Of a DNA stretch of 17,846 nt, positions 7,143 through 14,604 are shown piece after piece; position 1 is the first letter of the stretch; each line of letters begins with the position of its first letter. The position numbers were made by a program, and so were the translations under genes. The stretch comes from an uncultured Gemmatimonadales bacterium. GTDB taxonomy: Bacteria > Gemmatimonadota > Gemmatimonadetes > Longimicrobiales > Gaopeijiaceae. The notes under the pieces were generated by a model, which saw only the letters and a program-made list of their open reading frames with translations, ran no database searches and had not been told where the DNA came from. Location of the stretch: NCBI GenBank assembly GCA_937982605.1, contig CALJLC010000167.1, positions 1 to 17,846 on the forward strand, in the 5' to 3' direction.

Positions 7143-9068
7143 ATGCGCCCGCTCCTCTTCCTCCTCCCCGCCGCGGCGCTCACCGCCTACACCTTCTGGG
7201 TGTACCTGCGTGTCGAGCTGCCCGTCCCGGTGGCCCGCCGGCTTGCGGTCGTCCGCGCCCTGGTGCTCGCGCTCGTGTTGCTGCTCCTCTTCGACCCGAG
7301 CGTCCCTCGTCTGGGCGCGGGTGCGTCTCCCACGCGCTGGGCGCTCCTCGATGCCTCGGCCAGCATGACCGCGACCCCCGACGAGGGGGACCCGGCGTGG
7401 CCGGCCGCCGTGGCCCGGGCCACCGCGCTCGAGGCCGAGGGGTGGCGCGTGGTGCGTTTCGGGGCGTCGGGTCTCGAACCGGGCCTCCCCGCCGAAGGGG
7501 GCGTGCCCGACGGTGGCTCGTCCCGCCTTCTGCCCGCGCTCCAGGCCGCCGCGGAGGCGGGTGCGCGGGACGTCCGGGTGCTCTCCGACCTCCGCTTCGA
7601 GGACGCGGTCGCGCTCCGCGCGGCATCGGAGAGCCTGCCGCTCCGGCTCACCTTCGAGTCCTTCGGAGGGGACACCCGGAACGCCGGAATCGGCTCGTTC
7701 GACGTCCCCGACGTCGCGCGGCCCGATCAGCCCGCCGTCGCTTCGCTCGAGCTGTTCGGAGGCACGCCCGGGGACTCGATGGAGGTCGTCGTCTCCGAGG
7801 AGGAGCGGGAGGTCGCCCGGACCAGGGTCGCCGCGCCGTCGCCCGGGCTGCGCACGGCGATCCGGGTCGAGCTCCCGGCTCCGGCGGCGAGCGGCCGGGT
7901 CCGGTACACCGCGACCGTGGTGGGCGCCGACGGCTTCGCGGACGATGACCGCGCCGTGGCGTACGCCAACGTCGGCTTCCGGGAGGGGGGGCTCACGCTG
8001 GTGTCGTTCCGCCCGGACTGGGAGCCCCGCTATCTGATGCCGGTGATGGCGGAGGTGACCGGGCTCCCGGCCACGGGCTACCTGCGCGCCGGGCCCGACC
8101 GCTGGGTCGTCTCGGGGCGGGCCGCGGACCGGGCCGACCCGGTCGACTCGGCGACCGTGCGCCGGGCCGCCGGCGAGGCGACGCTCCTCGTCGTCCATGG
8201 CCTCGGCGCGGACGCGGAGGCGTGGATCGACCCGATCGTCACCGGTGCGGGCCCCCGTCTCGTGCTCCCGGCGGACGCCGCCGGCGCCGCGAGGGCCGGG
8301 CTCGCCGTCGGGCGGCCGCAGCCCGGAGAGTGGTACGCCTCACCGGACGTCCCGACGTCGGCCGTGGCCGGGGCGCTCGCCGGGATCGAGCTGCAGGGGC
8401 TGCCGCCGCTCGGCGTCGTGATGGTGGCCGAGGAGCCGAACCCCCAGCCGGTGCTCCAGCTGCAGCTCCGTGGCGCCGGTGCGCCGGTGAACGGCTTCCA
8501 CCTCCTGGACGGCCCGGAGGGGAGGCGCGTCTTCGCGCTCGCCTCCGGTACCTGGCGCTGGAGCGCGCGCGACGGCGGACGGCCGGCGTATCGCGGCCTC
8601 TGGTCGGGGCTGGCCGGATGGCTGCTGGCGGGTCGACAGGCGGTCGCGGGAGAGCCGAGGCCGATCGAGTCCGTCGTGCCGGTGGGCGCTCCGGTGGGGT
8701 GGACCCTCCCGGGGGACTCCACGGCGCGCCGGATCGTGGTGGAGGGTCCGGCCGGGACCGCGGTGGACACGACGCTGGCGGGCGGGGGCCGGGCCGCGAC
8801 GAACCCGCTGGCTCCGGCCGAGTACAGGTACGTCGTGACGGACGAGGCCGGAGACACCGTGGGCGAGGGGCGCTTCGACGTCGTCGCCTCGACGCTGGAG
8901 ATGCTGCCCACGCCGATGGCGCCGGAGTCGGTCGCGGCCGCTGCCGGTGCAGACGGCGCGGCCGTCGACACGGGCCGTCCCCTGCGCACCTCGCCGCTGC
9001 CGTATCTGCTCGTGATCGGACTCCTCTGCGGCGAGTGGGTCGTTCGCCGCCGAAGCGGCCTGCGCTAG
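7143..9068 (+). CDS. Membrane-anchored vWA-like protein of unknown function
   Basis: I do not recognise a named gene. The 641-residue product has two N-terminal hydrophobic helices (about residues 3-20 and 34-52), a large central part predicted to be outside the cytoplasm, and a C-terminal helix (about 615-632) ending in RRRSGLR. Residues 66-175 look like a von Willebrand A fold: LLDASASM gives the metal-site D70-x-S72-x-S74, GSSRLLPAL supplies S126/S127, and VLSDLRFED has D149 where a vWA usually has SDG. The middle (about 285-400) has Rossmann-like strands resembling the GATase1-like domain often paired with vWA in such proteins. Around 480-500, WRWSARDG followed by GLWSGLAGWLL is typical of this protein class. 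Downstream there is an Ig-like region. GGGAG (7132-7136) supports ATG 7143 over the GTG at 7140. It lies between the murein peptidase and ftsY. Confidence 0.75.
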   Translation: MRPLLFLLPAAALTAYTFWVYLRVELPVPVARRLAVVRALVLALVLLLLFDPSVPRLGAGASPTRWALLDASASMTATPDEGDPAWPAAVARATALEAEGWRVVRFGASGLEPGLPAEGGVPDGGSSRLLPALQAAAEAGARDVRVLSDLRFEDAVALRAASESLPLRLTFESFGGDTRNAGIGSFDVPDVARPDQPAVASLELFGGTPGDSMEVVVSEEEREVARTRVAAPSPGLRTAIRVELPAPAASGRVRYTATVVGADGFADDDRAVAYANVGFREGGLTLVSFRPDWEPRYLMPVMAEVTGLPATGYLRAGPDRWVVSGRAADRADPVDSATVRRAAGEATLLVVHGLGADAEAWIDPIVTGAGPRLVLPADAAGAARAGLAVGRPQPGEWYASPDVPTSAVAGALAGIELQGLPPLGVVMVAEEPNPQPVLQLQLRGAGAPVNGFHLLDGPEGRRVFALASGTWRWSARDGGRPAYRGLWSGLAGWLLAGRQAVAGEPRPIESVVPVGAPVGWTLPGDSTARRIVVEGPAGTAVDTTLAGGGRAATNPLAPAEYRYVVTDEAGDTVGEGRFDVVASTLEMLPTPMAPESVAAAAGADGAAVDTGRPLRTSPLPYLLVIGLLCGEWVVRRRSGLR

Positions 9069-9074
9069 GGAACG

Positions 9075-9998
9075 ATGGCTCGACTCTTCAAGAAGAAGAC
9101 CGAACGGAAGAAGGGTCTGTGGAAGCGGGTCGTCGACCTGGCGCTCACCGACGTGCGCGGGGTGGCGGGGGGGATCGACGGGGACTCGCTCGAGGCGCTC
9201 GAGGAACGGCTGCTCGCCGCGGACTTCGGCGTGCCGGCCACGATGAGGCTGACCGACCGCGCGGAGGAGGCGCTGCGACGGGGCAAGGCCCGGGGGAGCA
9301 GCGCGCTCGCCGAGACGCTGCGCGGGGAGGTCGCCGAGATCCTCTCGACCGAGATGCACGGCGGTCTCGTGGCCGCGGACGAGGGCCCGACCGTCTACCT
9401 GATCGTCGGGGTGAACGGCGTCGGCAAGACCACGTCGGTGGCCAAGCTCGCCCACTGGCTCATCCAGGAAGGCAACTCGGTCATGGTCGCCGCGGCGGAC
9501 ACCTTCCGCGCCGGGGCGGTGGCACAGCTGGAGAGCTGGGCGGGCCGCATCGGGGCCGACTTCCTGCGGGGCCAGCAGGGCGGCGACCCGGCCGCCGTGG
9601 CCTTCGACGCGCTGGAAGCGGCCGAGGCCCGCGGGACCGACGTCGTCCTCATCGACACCGCGGGCCGTCTGCACACCAACCGGGGCCTCATGGAGGAGCT
9701 CACGAAGATCGACCGCGTCGTCCGGCGCCGGATCGAGGGCGCGCCGCACGAGACGCTCATGGTGCTCGACGCCACCGTGGGGCAGAACGCGGTCCGGCAG
9801 GTCGAGGCGTTCGGCAAGGCCGTCGATCTGAGCGGGATCATCCTGGCCAAGATGGACTCGTCGGCCCGGGGCGGGATCGTCGTCGCGCTCCGTGAGGAGT
9901 TCGGCCTCCCCGTGAAGCTCGTCGGGACCGGGGAGGGGCTCGACGACCTGGAGAGCTTCGACGTCGACGCCTTCGTCGACGCCGTCTTCGCCGCTTGA
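9075..9998 (+). CDS. ftsY: Signal recognition particle receptor FtsY
   Basis: FtsY is the SRP receptor GTPase that hands ribosome-nascent-chain complexes to the Sec translocon. The 307-residue product is a compact form. It lacks the long acidic A domain and starts with a strongly basic stretch (MARLFKKKTERKKG) that could bind membrane lipids. The N-domain helices are followed by the G domain: G1 GVNGVGKTT (residues 112-120), the SRP-GTPase insertion DTFRAGAVAQLESW, G3 DTAGR (194-198) with LHTNRGLMEEL, and the C-terminal GTGEGLDDLESFD. The G4 motif reads AKMD (258-261) in place of the usual TKLD, followed by SSARGG. The start is 6 nt after the vWA gene, and its stop overlaps the recG start. 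Confidence 0.96.
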   Translation: MARLFKKKTERKKGLWKRVVDLALTDVRGVAGGIDGDSLEALEERLLAADFGVPATMRLTDRAEEALRRGKARGSSALAETLRGEVAEILSTEMHGGLVAADEGPTVYLIVGVNGVGKTTSVAKLAHWLIQEGNSVMVAAADTFRAGAVAQLESWAGRIGADFLRGQQGGDPAAVAFDALEAAEARGTDVVLIDTAGRLHTNRGLMEELTKIDRVVRRRIEGAPHETLMVLDATVGQNAVRQVEAFGKAVDLSGIILAKMDSSARGGIVVALREEFGLPVKLVGTGEGLDDLESFDVDAFVDAVFAA

Positions 9999-12091
9999 GC
10001 TACTCGCAGCTCGATCGGCCGGTCCAGTTCCTCAAGGGCGTCGGGCCCCGACGAGCCGACGCGTTCGTGAAGCTCGGGATCACGACCGCGCGCGACCTGC
10101 TGTATCACGTTCCCCGCCGCTACGACGACGCGTCCACGGTCGAGCCGATCGGGCGGCTCCAGGTGGGCATGGAGGCGACCGCGATCGGCCGCGTGCGAAG
10201 CAAGGGGGTCATCCCGACCCGGAGAGGTCTTCGGATCTTCCAGGCTATGCTCGAGGACGACAGCGGAATGATCACGGTGGCGTGGCCGGGCCAGCCGTGG
10301 CTGGACCGGAAGCTGCGCGAAGGCGACACCCTCCTTGTGACCGGCAAGGTGAAGTTCTTCCACGGCCGGCAGATCCAGCCGCGAGAGTACACCGTGCTGG
10401 AGCGGGCGGGCGGTGGCCGGCCCGCCGCCGAGCGCTCCGACGGGATGATCTTCGTCTCCTATCCGGCCACGGAGGAGCTTCCGCAGTGGGTGCTGCGGAG
10501 CATCTTCGAGAAGAACCTCGACGCCATGCTCTCGTGGGCGGACGACGACGAGTACCTCCCGGCCGGGGCCAGGGAGCGGCTCGAGCTGCCGACGCTCTCC
10601 GAGGCGCTGACCGCGCTCCACCGGCCCGCCACGGTCTACGACGCGGAGCGCGGACGGCGGCGGCTGGCGTTCGACGAGCTCTTCTTCCTCCAGCTCGTCC
10701 AGGCGCAGGCCCGCCGGCAGGCCACGGAGATGGAGCCGGGCATCGCGCACGAGCGGACCAATGCCCTCGTGCGGCCGCTGCACGAGTCCCTGCCGTTCGC
10801 GCTCACCGGAGCGCAGGCGCGCGCGCTGCGGGAGATCTACGCCGACATGCAGTCGGAGCGTCGGATGAACCGGATGCTCCAGGGCGACGTCGGCTCCGGC
10901 AAGACCGCGGTGGCGGTCTTCGCGATGCTGCTGGCCGTCGAGGGCGGGCGGCAGGGGGTGCTCATGGCGCCCACGGAGATCCTGGCCGAGCAGCACGCCC
11001 GCGGCATCCGGGAGCTGGTGGACCCCCTCGGCGTGCGGGTCGAGCTCCTCACCGGTCGCCTGGGCGCCGGCGAGCGCCGGGACGCCCTGACGGCGATCGC
11101 CACGGGGGGGGCGCCGATCGTCGTCGGGACGCACGCGCTCATCCAGGCGGGCGTCGACTACCGCGCGCCGGGACTGGTGGTGATCGACGAGCAGCATCGC
11201 TTCGGCGTCCGCCAGCGGATGGCGCTCTTCGACCGGGAGGACGGACGCCCCGACGTGCTCGTCATGTCCGCGACCCCGATCCCGCGCTCGCTCGCCATGG
11301 CGCTCTACGGGGACCTCGACATCAGCGTCCTCGACGAGATGCCGCCGGGCCGCACGCCCGTGCAGACCGCGTTGCGTCAGCCGGACGCCCGCGACGCGCT
11401 CTACGCCTTCATGCGGGAGCAGATCGCCCAGGGCCGCCAGGCGTACGTGGTCTACCCGCTCGTGGAGGAGTCCGAGAAGATCGACCTCCTCTCGGCGGCT
11501 CAGGAGTACGAACGACTTCGAAAGGGCCCCTTCGCGGAGGCGCGGGTCGGGCTCCTGCACGGGCAGCTCCCGGGCGGCGAAAAGGACGCCGTGATGCGCG
11601 CCTTCGCCGACGGCGAGCTCGACGTGCTCGTGGCGACGACGGTCGTGGAGGTCGGGATCGACGTGCCGAACGCCACGGTCATGGTCGTCGAGCACGCGGA
11701 GCGCTTCGGGCTCTCACAGCTCCACCAGCTGCGGGGTCGGGTGGGGCGGGGTGCGGCGGAGAGCCACTGCATCCTCATCGCAGAGCCGGGCGAGGAGTCC
11801 GCCGAGCGGCTGCGGGTCTTCCGGGACACGACGGACGGCTTCGAGATCGCGCGGGCCGATCTCCGCCTTCGGGGGCAGGGGGATCTGTTCGGGAGCCGCC
11901 AGCACGGCAAGGACGCCGTCCTCCGCTTCGCCGACCTCATGGCCGACGAGGATCTCCTCGCCGCCGCCCAGCGGGACGCCCGGGCGCTGGTCGCCACGGA
12001 CCCCGAGCTGACCCGCCCCGAGCACGAGCCGATCCGGGCGCACCTCGTGGCCCGATATCGGCATCGACTGGAGATGTACGGGGTGGGCTGA
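9995..12091 (+). CDS. recG: ATP-dependent DNA helicase RecG
   Basis: RecG is a monomeric superfamily 2 DNA translocase that remodels stalled forks and Holliday junctions. The 698-residue length is typical. The N-terminal wedge/OB region (LKGVGPRRADAFVKLGI, then VGMEATAIGRV) leads into the helicase core: Walker A GDVGSGKT (297-304), MAPTEILAEQH, the Walker B-type box DEQHRFG (398-404), MSATPIPRSLAM, and the second RecA-like lobe with LLHGQLPGGEKD, ATTVVEVGIDVPNA and QLRGRVGRG. The start is a TTG at 9995 that overlaps the ftsY stop in TTGA. The sequence immediately after it, SYSQLDRPVQFLKGVG, aligns with where RecG proteins begin, so translation is probably coupled to ftsY. No in-frame ATG lies close enough to compete. 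Confidence 0.96.
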   Translation: MSYSQLDRPVQFLKGVGPRRADAFVKLGITTARDLLYHVPRRYDDASTVEPIGRLQVGMEATAIGRVRSKGVIPTRRGLRIFQAMLEDDSGMITVAWPGQPWLDRKLREGDTLLVTGKVKFFHGRQIQPREYTVLERAGGGRPAAERSDGMIFVSYPATEELPQWVLRSIFEKNLDAMLSWADDDEYLPAGARERLELPTLSEALTALHRPATVYDAERGRRRLAFDELFFLQLVQAQARRQATEMEPGIAHERTNALVRPLHESLPFALTGAQARALREIYADMQSERRMNRMLQGDVGSGKTAVAVFAMLLAVEGGRQGVLMAPTEILAEQHARGIRELVDPLGVRVELLTGRLGAGERRDALTAIATGGAPIVVGTHALIQAGVDYRAPGLVVIDEQHRFGVRQRMALFDREDGRPDVLVMSATPIPRSLAMALYGDLDISVLDEMPPGRTPVQTALRQPDARDALYAFMREQIAQGRQAYVVYPLVEESEKIDLLSAAQEYERLRKGPFAEARVGLLHGQLPGGEKDAVMRAFADGELDVLVATTVVEVGIDVPNATVMVVEHAERFGLSQLHQLRGRVGRGAAESHCILIAEPGEESAERLRVFRDTTDGFEIARADLRLRGQGDLFGSRQHGKDAVLRFADLMADEDLLAAAQRDARALVATDPELTRPEHEPIRAHLVARYRHRLEMYGVG

Positions 12092-12160
12092 CCGGTTCCC
12101 ATCTTCGGCGCTTCTGTGCATTCTCCTGCCGTCGTGGACCACCCCTCATCAGCCCCAGCG

Positions 12161-13447
12161 ATGGTCGAAATCAAGGATCTCGGTGAGCACGTCGGAGCGA
12201 GCGTCACCGTCACCGGCTGGGTCGAGGCGACGCGCGGTCACGGCAAGGTCGCGTTCACCGTCGTGCGCGACGGGACGGGCGTCCTGCAGGGCGTCCTCGT
12301 GAAGAGCGCGGTCGACGAAGCCGTCTGGGATCTGCAGCAGTCGCTCACCCAGGAGTCGCTCGTCTCCCTCACCGGGGAGGTCAAGGCGGACGACCGGGCC
12401 CCCGGAGGCTACGAGCTGGGCGTGACCGCCGTCGAGCTGGTGGCGCCGGCCGAGGAGTACCCGATCCAGCCGAAGGAGCACGGCGTCGATTTCCTGCTCG
12501 ACCACCGACACCTGTGGCTGCGCTCCTCGCTCCAGCGCGCCGGGCTCCGGGTCCGGGCCGAGGTCGAGCAGGCGATCCACGACTTCCTCTACCAGCGGGA
12601 CTTCGTGCGGATCGACACGCCGATCCTGACCGGCGCGATCGGCGAGCACGCGGGGACGCTCTTCGAGACCGACTATTTCGGTGATCCCGCGTACATGGCG
12701 CAGACGGGCCAGCTCTACGTCGAGGCCGCCTGTCCGGCGTTCCGGCGGGTCTACTGCTTCGGGCCCACGTTCCGCGCCGAGAAGTCGAAGACGCGCCGGC
12801 ACCTCACCGAGTTCTGGATGGTCGAGCCGGAGGTCGCCTTCGCCGACTCGAACGACAACATGAAGCTCCAGGAGGAGTTCGTCTCCTACATCGTCGAGCG
12901 CGCGCTGGAGAACTGCGCGGAGGAGCTGAAGGTGCTGGAGCGGGATACCGCGCCCCTCGAGGCGATCCGACCGCCCTTCCCGCGCATGAGCTACACGGAG
13001 GCCGTCGCCTTCCTGCAGGAGAAGGGGAGCGACGTCGAGTGGGGCAGGGATCTCGGCGCGCAGGACGAGGCGACGCTCATGGAGGGTCGCGACCAGCCGC
13101 TCTTCGTGCACGACTACCCGAAGCAGGCGAAGGCCTTCTACATGAAGGAGAACCCCGACGACCCGCGCACGGTGCTGTGCGACGACCTGCTCGCGCCCGA
13201 AGGGTACGGCGAGATCATCGGCGGGAGCCAGCGCGAGGACGACCTCGAACGCTTGCGGGCGCGGATCCGCGAAGAGGGGCTTCCCGAGGAGGCGTACGCC
13301 TGGTACCTCGACCTGAGGCGCTTCGGGACCTTCCCGCATTCGGGCTTCGGGCTCGGCGTCGAGCGGACCGTCGGGTGGATCACCGGGCGGCACCACATCC
13401 GCGAGATGATCCCGTTCCCCCGCCTCATGAACCGCCTCTATCCGTAG
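12161..13447 (+). CDS. asnS: Asparaginyl-tRNA synthetase
   Basis: AsnRS is a class IIb aminoacyl-tRNA synthetase that charges tRNA-Asn with asparagine. The 428-residue product starts with an OB-fold anticodon-binding domain (VTVTGWVEATRGHGKVAF). The catalytic core has the motif 1 region RIDTPILTGAIGE, motif 2 FGPTFRAEKSKTRRHLTEFW (204 is the Phe before the catalytic Arg 205) and motif 3 GFGLGVER (395-402), ending in IPFPRLMNRLYP. The SKTRRHLTEFWMVEPE sequence after motif 2 favours AsnRS over AspRS. I chose ATG 12161 because the OB domain begins directly after it. In-frame GTG codons at 12116 and 12134 would add a Pro/Ser-rich leader unlike the family. Neither start has a clear ribosome site. 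Its own tRNA gene is not nearby. Confidence 0.93.
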   Translation: MVEIKDLGEHVGASVTVTGWVEATRGHGKVAFTVVRDGTGVLQGVLVKSAVDEAVWDLQQSLTQESLVSLTGEVKADDRAPGGYELGVTAVELVAPAEEYPIQPKEHGVDFLLDHRHLWLRSSLQRAGLRVRAEVEQAIHDFLYQRDFVRIDTPILTGAIGEHAGTLFETDYFGDPAYMAQTGQLYVEAACPAFRRVYCFGPTFRAEKSKTRRHLTEFWMVEPEVAFADSNDNMKLQEEFVSYIVERALENCAEELKVLERDTAPLEAIRPPFPRMSYTEAVAFLQEKGSDVEWGRDLGAQDEATLMEGRDQPLFVHDYPKQAKAFYMKENPDDPRTVLCDDLLAPEGYGEIIGGSQREDDLERLRARIREEGLPEEAYAWYLDLRRFGTFPHSGFGLGVERTVGWITGRHHIREMIPFPRLMNRLYP

Positions 13448-13497
13448 AGGGCGGATCGTCCCGTGGAGGGCGGGTCGTCGCCGACCGGCCCGATCCG
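13447..13497 (+). repeat. Short direct repeat and nested inverted repeats after asnS
   Basis: A 14-base unit, GAGGGCGGATCGTC (13447-13460), recurs with one change at 13466-13479. Two inverted pairs are nested: CGGATCG (13452-13458) with CGATCCG (13491-13497), and inside them GGTCG (13473-13477) with CGACC (13482-13486) around a 4-base loop. The arrangement could fold in RNA and act as a weak terminator of asnS, but there is no T-run. It lies entirely in the 80-nt gap before the dehydrogenase ribosome site (AGGAG, 13515-13519). Confidence 0.35.
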
Positions 13498-13527
13498 TCC
13501 GGGACTCCGACCCCAGGAGCCCAGTCG

Positions 13528-14604
13528 ATGCCTCGCGCGATCCTCGACATGATGGACCGGCGTCCGATCTGGGCCATGCCGGAGTGGGTGCCCGCGCGCA
13601 TCCGCGACGCGCTTCCCGCGGAGTGGGAGCTCGTGGTGATCGACGAGGAGACGGACGGCTCCGGAGACGGCGCGGCCCGCGTCTCGCCGACGGTGCTCGA
13701 GGCGGTCAAGACGGCGAGCGTCTACTTCGGCTACGGCATCCCGGCCGAGCTCCTCGAGGCCGGCCCGGAGCTCGAATGGGTCCACTCGGGTGCCGCCGGA
13801 GTCGGTAGCTCGCTCACGCCGAAGATGCTGGAGAGCCCCGTCGTCTTCACGAATTCGGCCGGCGTCCACGCGCCGCCGATGGCGGAGACCGTGCTCGCGA
13901 TGCTCCTGCACTTCTTCCGCGGTCTGGACTTCGCGCTGGAGGCACAGCGCCGCTCGGAGTGGTCGACCGAGCCGTACTACGTGGCCGGCGCGCCGATCTC
14001 GGAGCTCTCGGACGCGACGATCGGCGTCGTGGGCTTCGGGGGGATCGGGCGGGAGGTGGCCCGGCGGGTGGCCGCGCTCGGAGCCCGGGTGATCGCCGCC
14101 AAGCGAAAGCCCGCCCAGCCCGGGGAGGCCAATCTGCGGACGGTCGCCGGAGGGGGAGTCCTCGGTTCGCGGATCGAGATGGTCTGGGGCGACTCCGGGC
14201 TGGACGCGGTCTACCGGGAGAGCGACGCCATCGTCGTCGCCGCGCCCGACACGCCGGAGACGCGGGGGATGATCGACGCGGAGGCGCTCGGTCGCATGAA
14301 GTCCGGCGCCATCCTGATCAACGTCGCCCGGGGGCGTCTGGTCGACGAGGAGGCGCTCGTCGCCGCGCTGCGCGAGGGTCGGATCCGCGGAGCCGGGCTC
14401 GACGTGTTCTCCCGGGAGCCGCTCCCCTCGGACTCTCCGCTGTGGTCGCTTCCGAACGTCGTCATGACGCCGCACGTCTCCGCGGTGACCCGCGGCTTCT
14501 GGACGCGGGAGACCGAGCTGATCGTGCGCAATCTCGACCGCTACGCCACCGGCGCCCCGATCGCGGAGTGGGAGAACGTGGTCGACAAGCGCGCCGGCTA
14601 CTGA
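13528..14604 (+). CDS. D-2-hydroxyacid dehydrogenase, NAD(P)-dependent
   Basis: This belongs to the D-isomer-specific 2-hydroxyacid dehydrogenases, which interconvert 2-keto acids and D-2-hydroxy acids. The 358-residue product has the split catalytic domain and a central nucleotide-binding domain with GFGGIGREVARRVAALG. The second strand ends in AAKRKP rather than an acidic residue, which suggests NADP(H). Catalytic residues are visible: R268 in NVARGRLVDEEAL, E297 in SREPLP and H316 in MTPHVSA. The start at ATG 13528 is set by AGGAG (13515-13519) with 8-base spacing; the frame is open upstream within asnS but that part is a shadow. The substrate cannot be told from sequence, and an enzyme of the glyoxylate/hydroxypyruvate-reductase type is as likely as others. 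It ends tail-to-tail with the DUF6544-like gene, sharing 7 bp. Confidence 0.88.
   Translation: MPRAILDMMDRRPIWAMPEWVPARIRDALPAEWELVVIDEETDGSGDGAARVSPTVLEAVKTASVYFGYGIPAELLEAGPELEWVHSGAAGVGSSLTPKMLESPVVFTNSAGVHAPPMAETVLAMLLHFFRGLDFALEAQRRSEWSTEPYYVAGAPISELSDATIGVVGFGGIGREVARRVAALGARVIAAKRKPAQPGEANLRTVAGGGVLGSRIEMVWGDSGLDAVYRESDAIVVAAPDTPETRGMIDAEALGRMKSGAILINVARGRLVDEEALVAALREGRIRGAGLDVFSREPLPSDSPLWSLPNVVMTPHVSAVTRGFWTRETELIVRNLDRYATGAPIAEWENVVDKRAGY

Noticed and set aside
4244..7183. 979-codon open frame on the minus strand across ftsZ and the M23 peptidase
   Set aside because: Low-complexity Arg/Asp/His composition and no recognisable domain; a shadow of the + strand genes.
12161..13447. 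Aspartyl-tRNA synthetase instead of AsnRS
   Set aside because: The sequence after motif 2 and the short length without a GAD domain fit AsnRS rather than bacterial AspRS.
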